Below are positions 54,701-64,000 of a DNA stretch of 64,000 bases, piece by piece. The stretch's first letter is position 1, and each line of letters begins with the position of its first letter. The stretch lies in the NCBI GenBank assembly GCA_001599815.1, contig BCIA01000006.1, positions 188,961 through 252,960 on the forward strand. Direction: 5' to 3'. The notes below the pieces were generated by a model that saw only the letters and a program-made list of their open reading frames with translations, did not search any database and was not told where the DNA came from. The translations under genes were made by a program, and so were the position numbers. The DNA comes from Furcasterigmium furcatum (lineage: Eukaryota; Ascomycota; Sordariomycetes; Glomerellales; Plectosphaerellaceae).

Positions 54701-55670
54701 TCAGTTTGTGAAGGACCTCAAGCCCAGTGCCGACGGTCACACGAAGGGCCGAATATCGTCCTCGGTGAATATCTCCGGTGTCCAGGTCCTTGATCCGGAG
54801 TTTGCCGAGGACTTGAGCTGGCCGCCTCGACTGCTTCTTCTTTCCAGCCAGTTGCAGGTCTTCTCTGAGCTCGGCCAGCATGTCCTCGCGAAGGAGCCGG
54901 AACTGATTGTCCAGATGGATGCTCGGCCTTAGCTGGGGGTCGGCGTTTGCGACCTCGGCTGCCCTTCTGTAAAATGGCTGGAGACTGGAGGAGAACTCAT
55001 CCGTCGTGGGGTAGATAGAAGTTTGTCTGAAGTCGGCGAAATCGTTGTCGTGCCGCCCTCCTGCTGTCTCGGCATCCGTTGGGGCTTTGGCCGTGCTCTT
55101 GAGCTTGATGATCTTCTCAATGCGGTATCCGTACTCGCGGACCTTCGGATTCGAAGACTCCAGAAGAGGATTCTGAGCAAGAGCCGACGTAAGACTGGTA
55201 GCGATGGCGTCGAGGGCAGGGCCGGGGTGGGTTACTATCTCGAGGCATAGCCAAGCAAAGATCTCAGCGTCGGTGGTGGGATGAAGGAACGCATTCTTCA
55301 GATAGAGATCAACGAACGCGTTCCAAAACAGAGGCGGAGAGACGATGGAGCTGAGAAGTTGCCGGAACAATTTTCCCTCGTAGATCGCCTTGACCTCTGG
55401 GCCGGCCATGTACGAGAGGAAAGGAATGACGATGGAGCAGATGAAGCGACCACTGAGATCCATTGTGACACTGCTTCTGACTGAAAGCAAGCCATCTTTG
55501 TTGGCGACGATGGTCTCGAGGCACGAGACGGCAGATGGGCGCAACTGCGCTGCTTCGAGGAAGAGTTGGCCATCATGGGCGCTGAGGACCGGCTTGCGAC
55601 CGTTGACGAAAGCCCAGAACGCTTTGTCGAGGCGCTGGGCTCGCACAGGATCCGCTATCTTGTTTGACAT
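48775..55670 (-). CDS. ZNFX1-like SF1 helicase fused to NFX1-type Cys-rich region and three CbxX/CfqX AAA+ modules
   Basis: Two exons, 55670-52754 and 52697-48775, encode 2,279 residues. The 56-bp intron is fixed by restoring STIDNYQGEESDIVIASLTR, helicase motif V. Exon 1 holds an Upf1/NAM7-type helicase: Walker A GPPGTGKS (about 490), VLVEEAGEI (about 749), GDHKQLRP, QHRMVPEI, LTPYLGQ, then LLSRARN. A Cys/His-rich stretch (about 1059-1142) resembles NFX1-type zinc fingers, and a charged coiled coil follows (about 1142-1240). Three CbxX/CfqX AAA+ domains come next, with Walker A GNPGTGKT, GNPGTGKT and GPPGTGKT (about 1317, 1597, 1875) and Walker B FIDEAY, VIDEAY and LIDEAY, all intact. The C-terminus is coiled coil plus a short Cys-containing end. 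ZNFX1 relatives act in RNA silencing and antiviral response; a similar role here is inference. Confidence 0.93.
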
Positions 55671-56202
55671 GATAGTCTAATGCGATTTTGCGATGTTGGA
55701 AGAGGAGAATGGTATGATTCAAGGTAAGAGGGTATGGTCAATGGTAAAAGGGGCAACCTGCCAGTATCAGACGACAACAACAACAATAGTGGCACAAGAG
55801 GACCAAACCAACATGAGGAGAATTCTGCAGCATTTAAGCAGAAATTGGACGGCCTCCGGTTGCAAAACGAAAATGTAATATTGAGCGGCCGCATGCCCGC
55901 GAAGCCTCGCCGTTGGCCGACCACCAGGCCGGCCGGACGAAGTTGGGGGGCGTGGTGAGCCTCCCGCAGCACGGCGGCCGCTCTGACTGGCCGCAAGGCG
56001 CATCGCGAGGAACATGATGCGCAATTGAGCGAGTCGCGAGCGAGGAGATTCAGTCTTGCGAGACAAGTTGGGATGTCCGACTGATGCCTAATAGCGACTG
56101 CAATGTGTTGGGAGACGAAGTATTTGAGAGATGAGTTTGCCTCGGGTCTCTCTCTCTAGACGATCTCCCATCTTCTTTTCCCCATTTCGCATCTCATCCA
56201 AC
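55671..56202. other. Divergent promoter between helicase/AAA+ and RGG-nuclease genes
   Basis: Only 532 bp separate the two starts. An ACAACAACAACAATAGTGG tract lies near 55773-55791, and a CT-rich leader precedes the plus-strand ATG. No other gene fits. Confidence 0.6.
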
Positions 56203-57854
56203 ATGCTCTCTTCTTCGAAGTCTCGAGGCGGAATGTCTTCCAGAGAGTCGGGTCACGTAGGGCAAGTCTCCTCTGACACTGGCGAGTGGATTCCCACTCG
56301 TCTGCTGTCGAGAAATCCCGGTTTCGATCGCGGACGGGGACGTGGTTCGTCCGGCAGGGCTCGTTCTGTGCGAGGTTCCTTCAGGGGGAGACCTGGTTTT
56401 CGTGGAGGTGGTTTTGTCAAGACTGCCTCCACCTCTTCCGTCCCGACTGCGTCCAGTCCTCCTCTCGGACAACTTCTTGAGTCGATTGCGGCAGTCGAGC
56501 TGCCCAGTGACCTTGATTCACGTCTGACGGACTGCGAGCTGGTGGCATCTTATAACTGGATGGACAAGGCGAAACCCACAGTCACTATTCCAGGTACGCA
56601 TCCACAGACGAATTCTCCGGAAGACGACACAGCTTACCAAGTGCAGGTCTGCCTCCCCGATGGTCCCCTCTCCTAGAATCCCGTCAGCTCGATTGGGATT
56701 CGGGTACCTTCTACCGCGACAACAACGCCAGTCGATTCCCAGACCACCCGCTGGAGCCTGCCATCCAAGCCGTCCTGGAGATGGCTCCAAAGGAGAGCGT
56801 CGCGGACCTCGACATCGTCGGCTGCAGCAGCACCCTTGGGAACCTGCTGCGCTTCGTCAGGGGCGAGCCCAGGTCGTTCCGTATGCTCGTCGAGGTCATC
56901 GGGACAACCGTCCACCTCATCCGGCGCGAGAACTCTCCCAAGGAAATCATCCACAATGTCCAAGGGTACGGCCATTCCTTCCCCGAGGCGTACACGTCCT
57001 GGGATGTCGAGGTCCGCGGCTCGACGAGCAACCAGCGCATCGTGCGCTACCGCTTCGGCGGGATGGGGTGCCTCGTCCGCTTCGAGACCGACGGATACCT
57101 CCCAGACAAGGCGGGCGCGGGTAGTATGAAGCCTCCTTCCAAGTCATCCAAGGTGGAGGGAGACTCAATTGAGTCCCTCACATCCGGCCTGGCCGCCGCC
57201 CCGGTCTCCTCCAAGCAACCCCTCCCAGGCCAGACCTTGCACAAGTCTCTCGCCGGCAGGGCCATTCCCCAGTCCGCCATCTTCGACATCAAAACCCGCT
57301 CGGTCCGCCGCATGCTCACCCCGCAAGACGTCATCGCCGACGAGCTCCCCCGTCTCTGGCTCTCCCAGATCCCCAACTTCGTCCTGGGGTTCCATAGCTA
57401 CGGGACCTTCCACGAGGTCAACGTCCACGACGTCAGGGAGGACGTGTCTCGGTGGGAGTCGGACCACAAGGCCGAGCTCGCGCAGTTCGCCGCCCTGCTC
57501 CGCCGCGTCGTTGAGCTGGCCCGGACGAGGCCCGACGGTAAACTCGAGCTGAATCGCGAGGAGGACGCCGCCGAGCTCCAAGTGAGGATGCAGCTGCCGG
57601 GCCTGCCCTCGGCATTCTCGAGTGAGACGGAGAGGACGTGGAGGGAGTACCTCGGGTCAGGTCACACGAACAGCGTGGAGCACAAGCACCCAGCGGACTC
57701 CCGTGATCCCGGCGGGAGTGGCTCGGACGAAGAGTTTAATAGCCCCGGTGAGGGGCACGGGCTTGACAGCGACGATGATGACGAGAATGAGGTGCAGGAC
57801 TTCACTGCCTGTTCGCTCGAGGACTGTGGTTACTGTGGACGATGTGTGTACTGA
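56203..57854 (+). CDS. RGG-box protein with DXO/Rai1-like nuclease core
   Basis: Two exons, 56203-56593 and 56647-57854, encode 532 residues; an in-frame ATG at 56131 would add 24. Residues 43-70 are an RGG/RG box (DRGRGRG, RGSFRGRPGFRGGG), typical RNA binding. The core (about 90-410) is widely conserved in fungi and is often labelled geranylgeranyl pyrophosphate synthetase, but it shows no DDxxD prenyl-synthase motif. Instead VRFETDGY (E277, D279), IFDIKTRS (D344, K346) and LWLSQIPNFVLGF line up with the DXO/Rai1 pattern ExD ... ExK ... W-Q-x-G, a PD-(D/E)XK nuclease that removes incomplete or non-canonical RNA caps. The tail is acidic and ends in a Cys cluster (CSLEDCGYCGRC). The DXO-like reading is mine, by eye. 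It is divergent from the helicase/AAA+ gene. Confidence 0.8.
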
Positions 57855-58616
57855 GAATGGAAGACGTCCACTTGACGGCAGGAGCAACAGAGGGAAGGTA
57901 CAACATACGGTGCTGGCTGAGGGTGGACCGTGCACTCACCTCAGCGAGGTGGAAGGCGCGGCGAGAACAACCACAGCAGATGCCAGTCTTGAAGCGGAAG
58001 GAAACAATGTACTTAGCTATCACATTTTCATTGGAGTAACTATGCGCCTCTCAGACGTATCTGGATAAGCCTCCTTGGCCATCAGATGGCAGTCCAAGCC
58101 CAGGAATCCTCAAAATGATAGTCTCATTTATGCCTCCCACCTCCCCTCCCCTGGGAAAGAAAACCTGCCTACTTATTGTTAGGATCATACATGTCATTCG
58201 CGGGGCAACCAACCCGCCCCGTCCGGCCGTAGCATCGCTGGTAGACGCCTCATCCGTGGTATCTTCACTGCCGTTTCCCTGCATCATCATGACAAAGTAA
58301 TAGTGGCCTCCCATCTGACAAAAAAGAAACCCAAATGTTCGGGATCCGCGCTATCAAGGCCGCCCAACAATGATCCACCCCCGGCAGGGAGACGTTAAAA
58401 AAGACAAAAGACATGAACTAGGGATCCAACACGACCCCCTACACTTAATATGGCCTGCCCGTCCGCCTCGGCAAGCCGCCCTGTTTTGCCCATGCTGTCG
58501 TGCAAGCCGAAATCGCGCGCTGTATGCGTACCGCTGAGAAATGTGCTGCTGCTCGGTCCTGCGAGGCTGGCTGTCGCTTGAATGAGGACCGGAATTATAA
58601 ATATCAATGGCTGGCA
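57855..58616. other. Convergent 3' region (0.8 kb)
   Basis: The ends of the RGG-protein gene and Grr1 face each other here. No gene or RNA is evident. Confidence 0.5.
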
Positions 58617-61070
58617 TCATGCGTCGGGGGGCCCGCCGCCGTTTGGGGCCGGCCGAGTGGACGCCGTACTCGCCCCTGGCCCGGGCGATGCCCGGCTGCT
58701 AGCCGGCGACGCAGTCATGCCACCTGGAGACACGGGGGCGGCTGACGCAGAGCTCGGCCCGCCGTGATGGAAGCCTGAGATGATCATCGGCGGCTGCCGT
58801 GAGATGCTCGCCGACTCCGTCTGGGGGTGGGAGAGCACCGGCGCCGAGTGCGCCACGGGGGGAGGCGGGGGTGGAGGCGGATGCTGGTCGCCGTTGCCGG
58901 TGGCGAAGTTGGCATTGTGAAGCGCGGACATTAGATGAGGTGGCAGGGCCGGACCGTGGGGAGGGCCGAGAAGCACGCCGTGTTGTACCATGCTCGCGAA
59001 CGCTGCGGCAAAGGGGGGCTGCTGCTGGTCTACGGGCATGTCGTTTTCCGTGCCCTCAAAGGCTTCCTCTTCCTCGGTGCCCTCGATTTCATCATCACCG
59101 TACGATGCTTCCACACCCAGTGTCGGCATACGTGGCGGGGTCTGGGCTTGAGTAGCACGGTGACGTCGTCCAGGCGCCCAGTCTCGCAAGGACGCATACT
59201 CCTCGGAGCTGTTTAGATAGTCCCGCAGCCGTGATACGCCATTTCCGGAGAAGACGCAGAAAACGGCACGCTGGTGGGGGTTGAATTCTGAAATATCAAG
59301 TCAGTCAGAGGGGAGAAGCCAGTGGTGAGAAGCCAACATACCCGATGGGGGAGGTCGACAGAATTCGTTGAACTCCTCTCGCAGAAAAGCCGTCACGCCG
59401 GTCAGGGAAAGATGCGTGAGGCGGTGGCAGTAGTTGAGCAGGCGGATGATACTCTGTGACACATTAGACCAGGTCCGCGGATCCGGCAGGGGGTTTCGAC
59501 GTACCTTCAACGTGAGATGTGTGCAGTAGCTCAAATGCACCCGCTCCAGACTTGATGTGTGATACTCCTCTCTGACAACGTTGCCGTGAATGTCCCGTCG
59601 GTTACGAGCCCGATGGTTAGCGCGAGCCAGAGCCAGGACAGACTCGTCGGTGATGTTGCTGCACTTGACCAGGCCGATGCGCTTGAGCTTGGGCAGGGTC
59701 GCCAGTCGCATGACCGAGTCGTCTGTGAGCAGAGTGCAGCAGCCCAGATCGATGTACCTTATGCGATTGCACTGCGACACCAGCCTCTTCACGGCTTCGT
59801 CGGTGATATTGCCGCAGTGTCCGAGGTGCAGGTAGTGCAGGTTCTTACCGAGCCCCGAGATGGCATGGACGGCGACGTCGGTGATGTTCCGGCACTTGGC
59901 GAGGACCAGGTTCCTCAGCCGCGGGGCGGCACTGATGATTTTCTGGACGGCGGCGTCGGTGAGCCGCGAGCAAGACGTCAGATCAAGGATTCGGAGGTGT
60001 TCGTAGGTCTTGTTCGGGGGCAGCGAGAGGAAGGCGGAGTCGTCGATGAGCTCGCAGAAAGCCAGCCGAAGCTCACGGAGAGATCGGCCCTTGGAGATGA
60101 GGGCGGTGACGGGCTCGTTCTGGATCTGGTTGCACTGATGTAGGTCAATCTCGAGAATGTTGGGGCAGTGTTCGGCGAAGGCCAGGACGGCGCTGTCTTG
60201 GAGTTGCGAGCAGTCATTCAGCTTGAGCTGTCGAGGGCAGGAGGGTTAGCGACACATTCGTGGAGACTGGACAAACCGCTCGAGGAGCAGGCGTACCCTC
60301 TTGATGTACTTGCAGCTCTCAGCGAGAGCAATCATGGACTCGTTGGTGACGAGTCTGCAGCCGGAGATGTTAAGTCCCTGGAGCCTCCTGCAGTGCTCCG
60401 CGATCGCGCGGACCGATGCATCCGAGATATGCTCGTCGCCGGAGATGTCGAGAGCGAGCAGGGCGTGGCTGTTGCTGACGAGGGGCACGAGTCCGGAGTC
60501 GGTGAGGTTCTTGCAGTTGGTCAGGGTCAGACGCTCGACCCTGGTGCAGCTGGCGAGGGCGGCCACACTGCCGTCGTTGATCTTGTCAGCAAGGGCGCTG
60601 GCGGCGAGGTTCAGGCGCCTGACGAAGTCTCGATACGCGAAGAAGGGCGTCTCGAGCGCCAGGGTGTTGCAGATGTTTGTGTGGTTCTTCCAATTTGTAC
60701 ACGCGGGCCGGTGCCAGAGCAGGTCGACGGCGTTCTTCGCCCAGCGCTTGCTGACCAGCATGCAGCGGAAGAGGTCGCCGGTGCTGCTGAGCTTGGCGAA
60801 GACGCTGATGAGGATCTCGTTGGGCAAAGTGGCGACGCCGGACAGGCACATATCATCGTCATCGTCGTTAACCTGCATGTCCTCGATGTTTGGGACGCCG
60901 ATGGAGGACTCGGAGTCATTCCCGTGGTAGAAGTCGGATTCCTCGACGTCGGCGGGTGCGGGCGAGTTGGTGGACGATGACGAGCGCGAATCCTCGGGTT
61001 GCTCGAGCGGCGCACCGCCGCGAGCCTGGCTGGCCGCGATTATGTCGAGAGAGGGGGCTGATCGCTCCAT
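58617..61070 (-). CDS. grrA: F-box/LRR protein, SCF ubiquitin ligase subunit Grr1
   Basis: Four exons, 61070-60297, 60227-59505, 59453-59342 and 59287-58617, encode 759 residues. The F-box is at about 79-122 (LPNEILISVFAKLSSTGDLFRCMLVSKRW), followed by about a dozen Cys-containing leucine-rich repeats (LTNCKNLTDSGL, LNISGCRLVTNESM, LVLAKCRNITDVAV and so on) to about residue 540, then a motif-poor tail with acidic and Pro-rich stretches (a run of eight prolines). This matches Grr1 of yeast and GrrA of Aspergillus: it recruits phosphorylated substrates to SCF for ubiquitination and affects glucose signalling, cyclin turnover and, in moulds, sexual development. Splices are supported by continuity of repeats (IKRLKLNDCSQLQD, THLTLKSIIRLLNYC). 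The gene symbol follows Aspergillus usage. Confidence 0.93.
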
Positions 61071-62645
61071 GGCGACAGCTGGAGGGGGGTCCGACGATAA
61101 GCTCCGGACGGACAGTTCCTTTTCTGTGCTCAGAGGTCGATGAGAGAGAGCTGCTATGAGCGAAGATGATCCCTGGCTTCGAGGCGGAGGATGGAGTTGA
61201 GGGGAGGGAGGAGGGGGGCTCGGTGCCCTAGAATCCTTGTCGGAGGGGGGCTCGGCGTGGAGATGGTGGCGGGCGTATCGACTCAGCTGCTATGTACGGG
61301 CTCGTAGGCCGGGTCGTGGTATGTGCCGGAGTCGGGCGGGGAGATGTCGAGCTGTGAGGAACGGGGGTGTGGTGATGTTCAGGGTCGAAGCATGATGACA
61401 ATTGTCGAAGCACTGCATAGCGGAGGCGGATCCCAAAGAGCGCCCGGGCGGCGCCCGGCGTTCCAGCCTAGCAGGACAGCACCAGGGCAGGTACGTCAGG
61501 TTGGTAGCGCGCGTGGGGCAACCATGCTGGCGGGGGCTTGGGGCTTTCGCTCCTGCTGTTCTTTTTTCAGCCTCGCTGCCGCTTCGAAGCGCCGCAAAGT
61601 GTGACTCGTTGGGCAGGCACATCCCGCCCGCCAATCACCGCCCCAGACTTCCATCTGTCTTGGGTTAGCCGACAAACGCATCCTTCCGCTTTCCGGGCAT
61701 CACGTTGTTGAAGTCAACATTCCATCGACACTCGACCGGCCGGATCGACTTGAATGGCGTGGGCTAGCGCAGGCACGTCTCGAGCTTGTTGCTGCGACCA
61801 ACTCCTGCATGACTGACGGAAGCTGCTTGCTGCAACATCTGTATTCCCAGGCGCATCGACAGCGAGGCGAGTCCCGTGCAGTCCAAGCGCATCGAGTCCA
61901 ACGCCTGACGAAACTCCGTGACCTGCTGGAAATCGATCGCTCAGTGGCTGACACTCAGTACCTATCACCGGGGAGACGCCAGGACCTCGCCGCATAAACA
62001 CCGCAGCAGCATGACTTGAGTGGGAAGACGGGTGACTCGCCATCGTGTCAGAAGTCCACAACGTCACATGCCATCCCAGTCCTGTGTTTCGTGGAGAGAG
62101 CCTCTGCCTGCTGGTACTTAGTTTCAGAAAGGCCATCAGTCCTGCATCTCGAGAACAGACCAGACAGGTCGTGCGTGACGCTTTGCTTTCATCTCGCGGC
62201 TCCAGTTGAAGCCCCATGCACCTCATGTAAATCATCGGCCCGCCATCTTTCGGGGCTTGGAGTCGGGAGCATCCGCCAGGCGGGCGTTTGCCGGGCGCGG
62301 GGTCGTGAGCTGCGCCTGGGCAATGGCCTCCCTGGAGCACCAAAAGCGCCCCCGGGATCACGTGTTCTGGGACGTCATTCGACTGGGTGCGGCCGGGTGG
62401 GCTTCACCATGGCATCGAACCATTTCTGACAGTCTCATTGACGACCTCCCTATGAACTTTCTGCTGGACTGAGGCGGCAGGGCATTCTGGAAAGCCAATT
62501 GAATTGCCACGGAGCCTCCTGAACCCTCACGCCTCAAGTTCCGACGCCCCTCGGAGCTCTGCCACCGGTCAGCATCTCGGGCGACTTTGGCCAAGTCTTT
62601 CAGCAAAACCACGACGACCGAACGCTTCCCCCGCCAACCTCCAAG
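61071..62645. other. Divergent promoter region Grr1 / Aim18 (1.6 kb)
   Basis: No supportable gene. A G-rich block (GGGAGGGAGGAGGGGGGC) lies at 61202-61219 in the Grr1 leader. Confidence 0.5.
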
Positions 62646-63806
62646 ATGTTCAAGCCGTCGACTCTCCGCCCGGTTGCTCGTGGCCTGCGAGCCCCCCGAA
62701 CCCCCCAGACCATCCCCCGCCGGACATATTTTCGCTCCCGATCCTCCCGGCCCGTGGAGCGCTTCGATCTGAACAACCTCTCCCGTGCCCGGCATGAGTA
62801 CGACCAGGACCGCCGATACTTCCTCGGCGCCGGCGTGATGGCTGGCATCATCGGTATCGCCCTGACCGGAACGAAGCTCTACCAGACGATCCAATACCAG
62901 AACAACAAGGACGGCAGCGGCGGGGTCCATTGCGACTCGGCTGTCCCGACCGAACAGTTCACCACCGAAGCCGGCGTAAAACGGAAGGTCGTCCTCCATG
63001 ATGAAAAGGGCCGCGAGATCGTCCCGACAGGAAACAAGGTGGTGCCCGAGTTCCCGCGCCTGCTGGAGCTGACGCCTGCGAAAGCCCCGGCCGGCACCGA
63101 CGGCGCCCTCGAACCGATCGCCGCGACGGTGCAGGACTCCGCCGGCGTCGAGTACACCCTCGTCGGCCTCGGCCTGCGCTCCGTCACCTTCGTCGGATTC
63201 AACGTGTACGTCGTCGGCTACTACATCGCGACCGCCGACATCGCCAAGCTGCAGCAGTACCTGGTCAAGAAGGTCAACCCGATCGCGACGACGCTCGTGC
63301 CGGCGGAGCGCGAGAGCCTGCGCGCGGCGCTGCTCGACCCCAAGGAGGGCGAGGAGACGTGGACCACGCTCCTGAGGGACTTCAAGTGCCGCAGCGCCTT
63401 CCGCATCGCCCCCGTGCGCGACACGGACTTCCACCACCTGCGGGACGGCTTCGTGCGCGCCATCCAGGCCCGCTCGTCGACGGACAAGGAGGCGTACGGC
63501 GACGAGGCCTTCGGCGCCGCCATGGGCGAGTTCAGGGGGCTGTTCAACCGCGGCAAGGTGCCGAAGCAGAAGGAGCTGATCCTGTGCCGCGACGGCACGG
63601 GCGCCCTCGACGTGCTGTACGACGACGGGAAGACGGGGCGGCAGACGGTCGGCCGCGTCGAGGACGAGCGCGTCTCGAGGCTGCTGTGGCTGAACTACCT
63701 CGCCGGCAAGAACGTCGCCTCGGAGGAGGCGAGGACGAACATCATCGACGGCATCATGGAGTTTGTCGAGCGCCCCGTCGGGACGGTGGCGACGCAGGTG
63801 GTCTGA
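62646..63806 (+). CDS. AIM18: Aim18-like mitochondrial chalcone-isomerase-fold protein
   Basis: A single-exon gene of 386 residues. An Arg/Pro/Ser-rich presequence without acidic residues (about 1-37, MFKPSTLRPVARGLRAPRTP) and one hydrophobic segment at about 59-75 (FLGAGVMAGIIGIALTG) indicate mitochondrial inner-membrane placement. The C-terminal two thirds (about 155-380) match the chalcone-isomerase-like domain of Aim18/Aim46: VEYTLVGLGLRSVTFVGFNVYVVGYYI, then AFRIAPVRDTDFHHLRDGFVRAI and the ending TNIIDGIMEFVERPVG. Yeast Aim18 is a mitochondrial protein of this fold with no chalcone isomerase activity. The start follows a pyrimidine-rich leader, and no splice signals interrupt the frame. 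Confidence 0.9.
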   Translation: MFKPSTLRPVARGLRAPRTPQTIPRRTYFRSRSSRPVERFDLNNLSRARHEYDQDRRYFLGAGVMAGIIGIALTGTKLYQTIQYQNNKDGSGGVHCDSAVPTEQFTTEAGVKRKVVLHDEKGREIVPTGNKVVPEFPRLLELTPAKAPAGTDGALEPIAATVQDSAGVEYTLVGLGLRSVTFVGFNVYVVGYYIATADIAKLQQYLVKKVNPIATTLVPAERESLRAALLDPKEGEETWTTLLRDFKCRSAFRIAPVRDTDFHHLRDGFVRAIQARSSTDKEAYGDEAFGAAMGEFRGLFNRGKVPKQKELILCRDGTGALDVLYDDGKTGRQTVGRVEDERVSRLLWLNYLAGKNVASEEARTNIIDGIMEFVERPVGTVATQVV

Positions 63807-64000
63807 AGCGCTGTAAACTGTAATCTGGAGTCTCACGACGTTCAATGTACAACATCCCGCTCCATGCGCGCGCGAGGAGTATGTAATAAACAGGCACTTC
63901 ACTCGTGGTCACTTGTAGACTAGTGCATCAAAACGGAACCTCTATTCTCATTCAACCCATAATCTATCGTCGCATCGCCATGCAGCACGGCGCACCCCTA

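Noticed and set aside
62358..63902. Minus-strand open frame of 514 codons opposite Aim18
   Set aside because: Low-complexity mirror translation; the plus strand matches Aim18 over its whole length.
1..64000. CRISPR arrays, bacterial operons, rRNA, or intact transposons
   Set aside because: No regularly spaced repeats, ribosomal RNA or transposase/reverse-transcriptase motifs were seen on either strand.

Overview
The window is nuclear DNA of a filamentous ascomycete (Pezizomycotina, most like a Sordariomycete; genus not assignable by eye). The reasons are many short introns (48-72 bp) with GTRNGT donors and CTRAC-type branch sites, strong C/G bias at third codon positions, long intergenic gaps, and typical fungal families: Zn2Cys6 regulator, CFEM proteins, AA9 monooxygenase, GH72 glucanosyltransferase, SAT4-type membrane protein, Grr1 and Aim18. 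Exon joins below were worked out by hand from splice signals, reading phase and family conservation.

Layout. 0-12 kb: 3' end of a SAT4/rhodopsin-like membrane protein (+), a Zn2Cys6 regulator (-), a CFEM single-pass membrane protein (+), an MFS sugar transporter (-) divergent from an anhydro-N-acetylmuramic acid kinase (AnmK, +), and a GH72 beta-1,3-glucanosyltransferase (-). 12-24 kb: a small conserved-looking protein (-), an unrecognised 300-aa protein and an arrestin-like protein in tandem (+), a small single-BIR protein (-), a gene-poor stretch with one probable gene remnant, and a CFEM/GPI-type wall protein (+). 24-37 kb: an aldo-keto reductase (-), a glycosyltransferase-like hypothetical (-), then about 7.5 kb with no supportable gene. 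37-49 kb: an amino-acid permease (+), an AA9 LPMO (+), a Tna1/Dal5-type anion transporter (-), a Pol III-like tRNA-derived element (-) and a polytopic membrane protein (+). 49-64 kb: a 2,279-aa helicase/AAA+ fusion (-), divergent from an RGG-box protein with a DXO/Rai1-like nuclease core (+), then Grr1 (-) and Aim18 (+).

How the genes fit together. Most of the window is nutrition, wall and surface biology: sugar, amino-acid and carboxylate uptake, cellulose oxidation, beta-glucan remodelling, CFEM surface proteins, and two proteins (arrestin-like and Grr1) of the type that links nutrients to transporter turnover. Two pairs deserve attention. One is the divergent AnmK/sugar-transporter pair, a bacterial-type peptidoglycan-sugar kinase next to an importer. 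The other is the divergent pair at 48.8-57.9 kb: a ZNFX1-like SF1 helicase fused to three CbxX/CfqX AAA+ modules, beside an RGG protein whose core I read as a DXO/Rai1-like PD-(D/E)XK nuclease. The second pair is my best candidate for an undescribed RNA-surveillance or RNA-defence module; this is inference from motifs and gene order.
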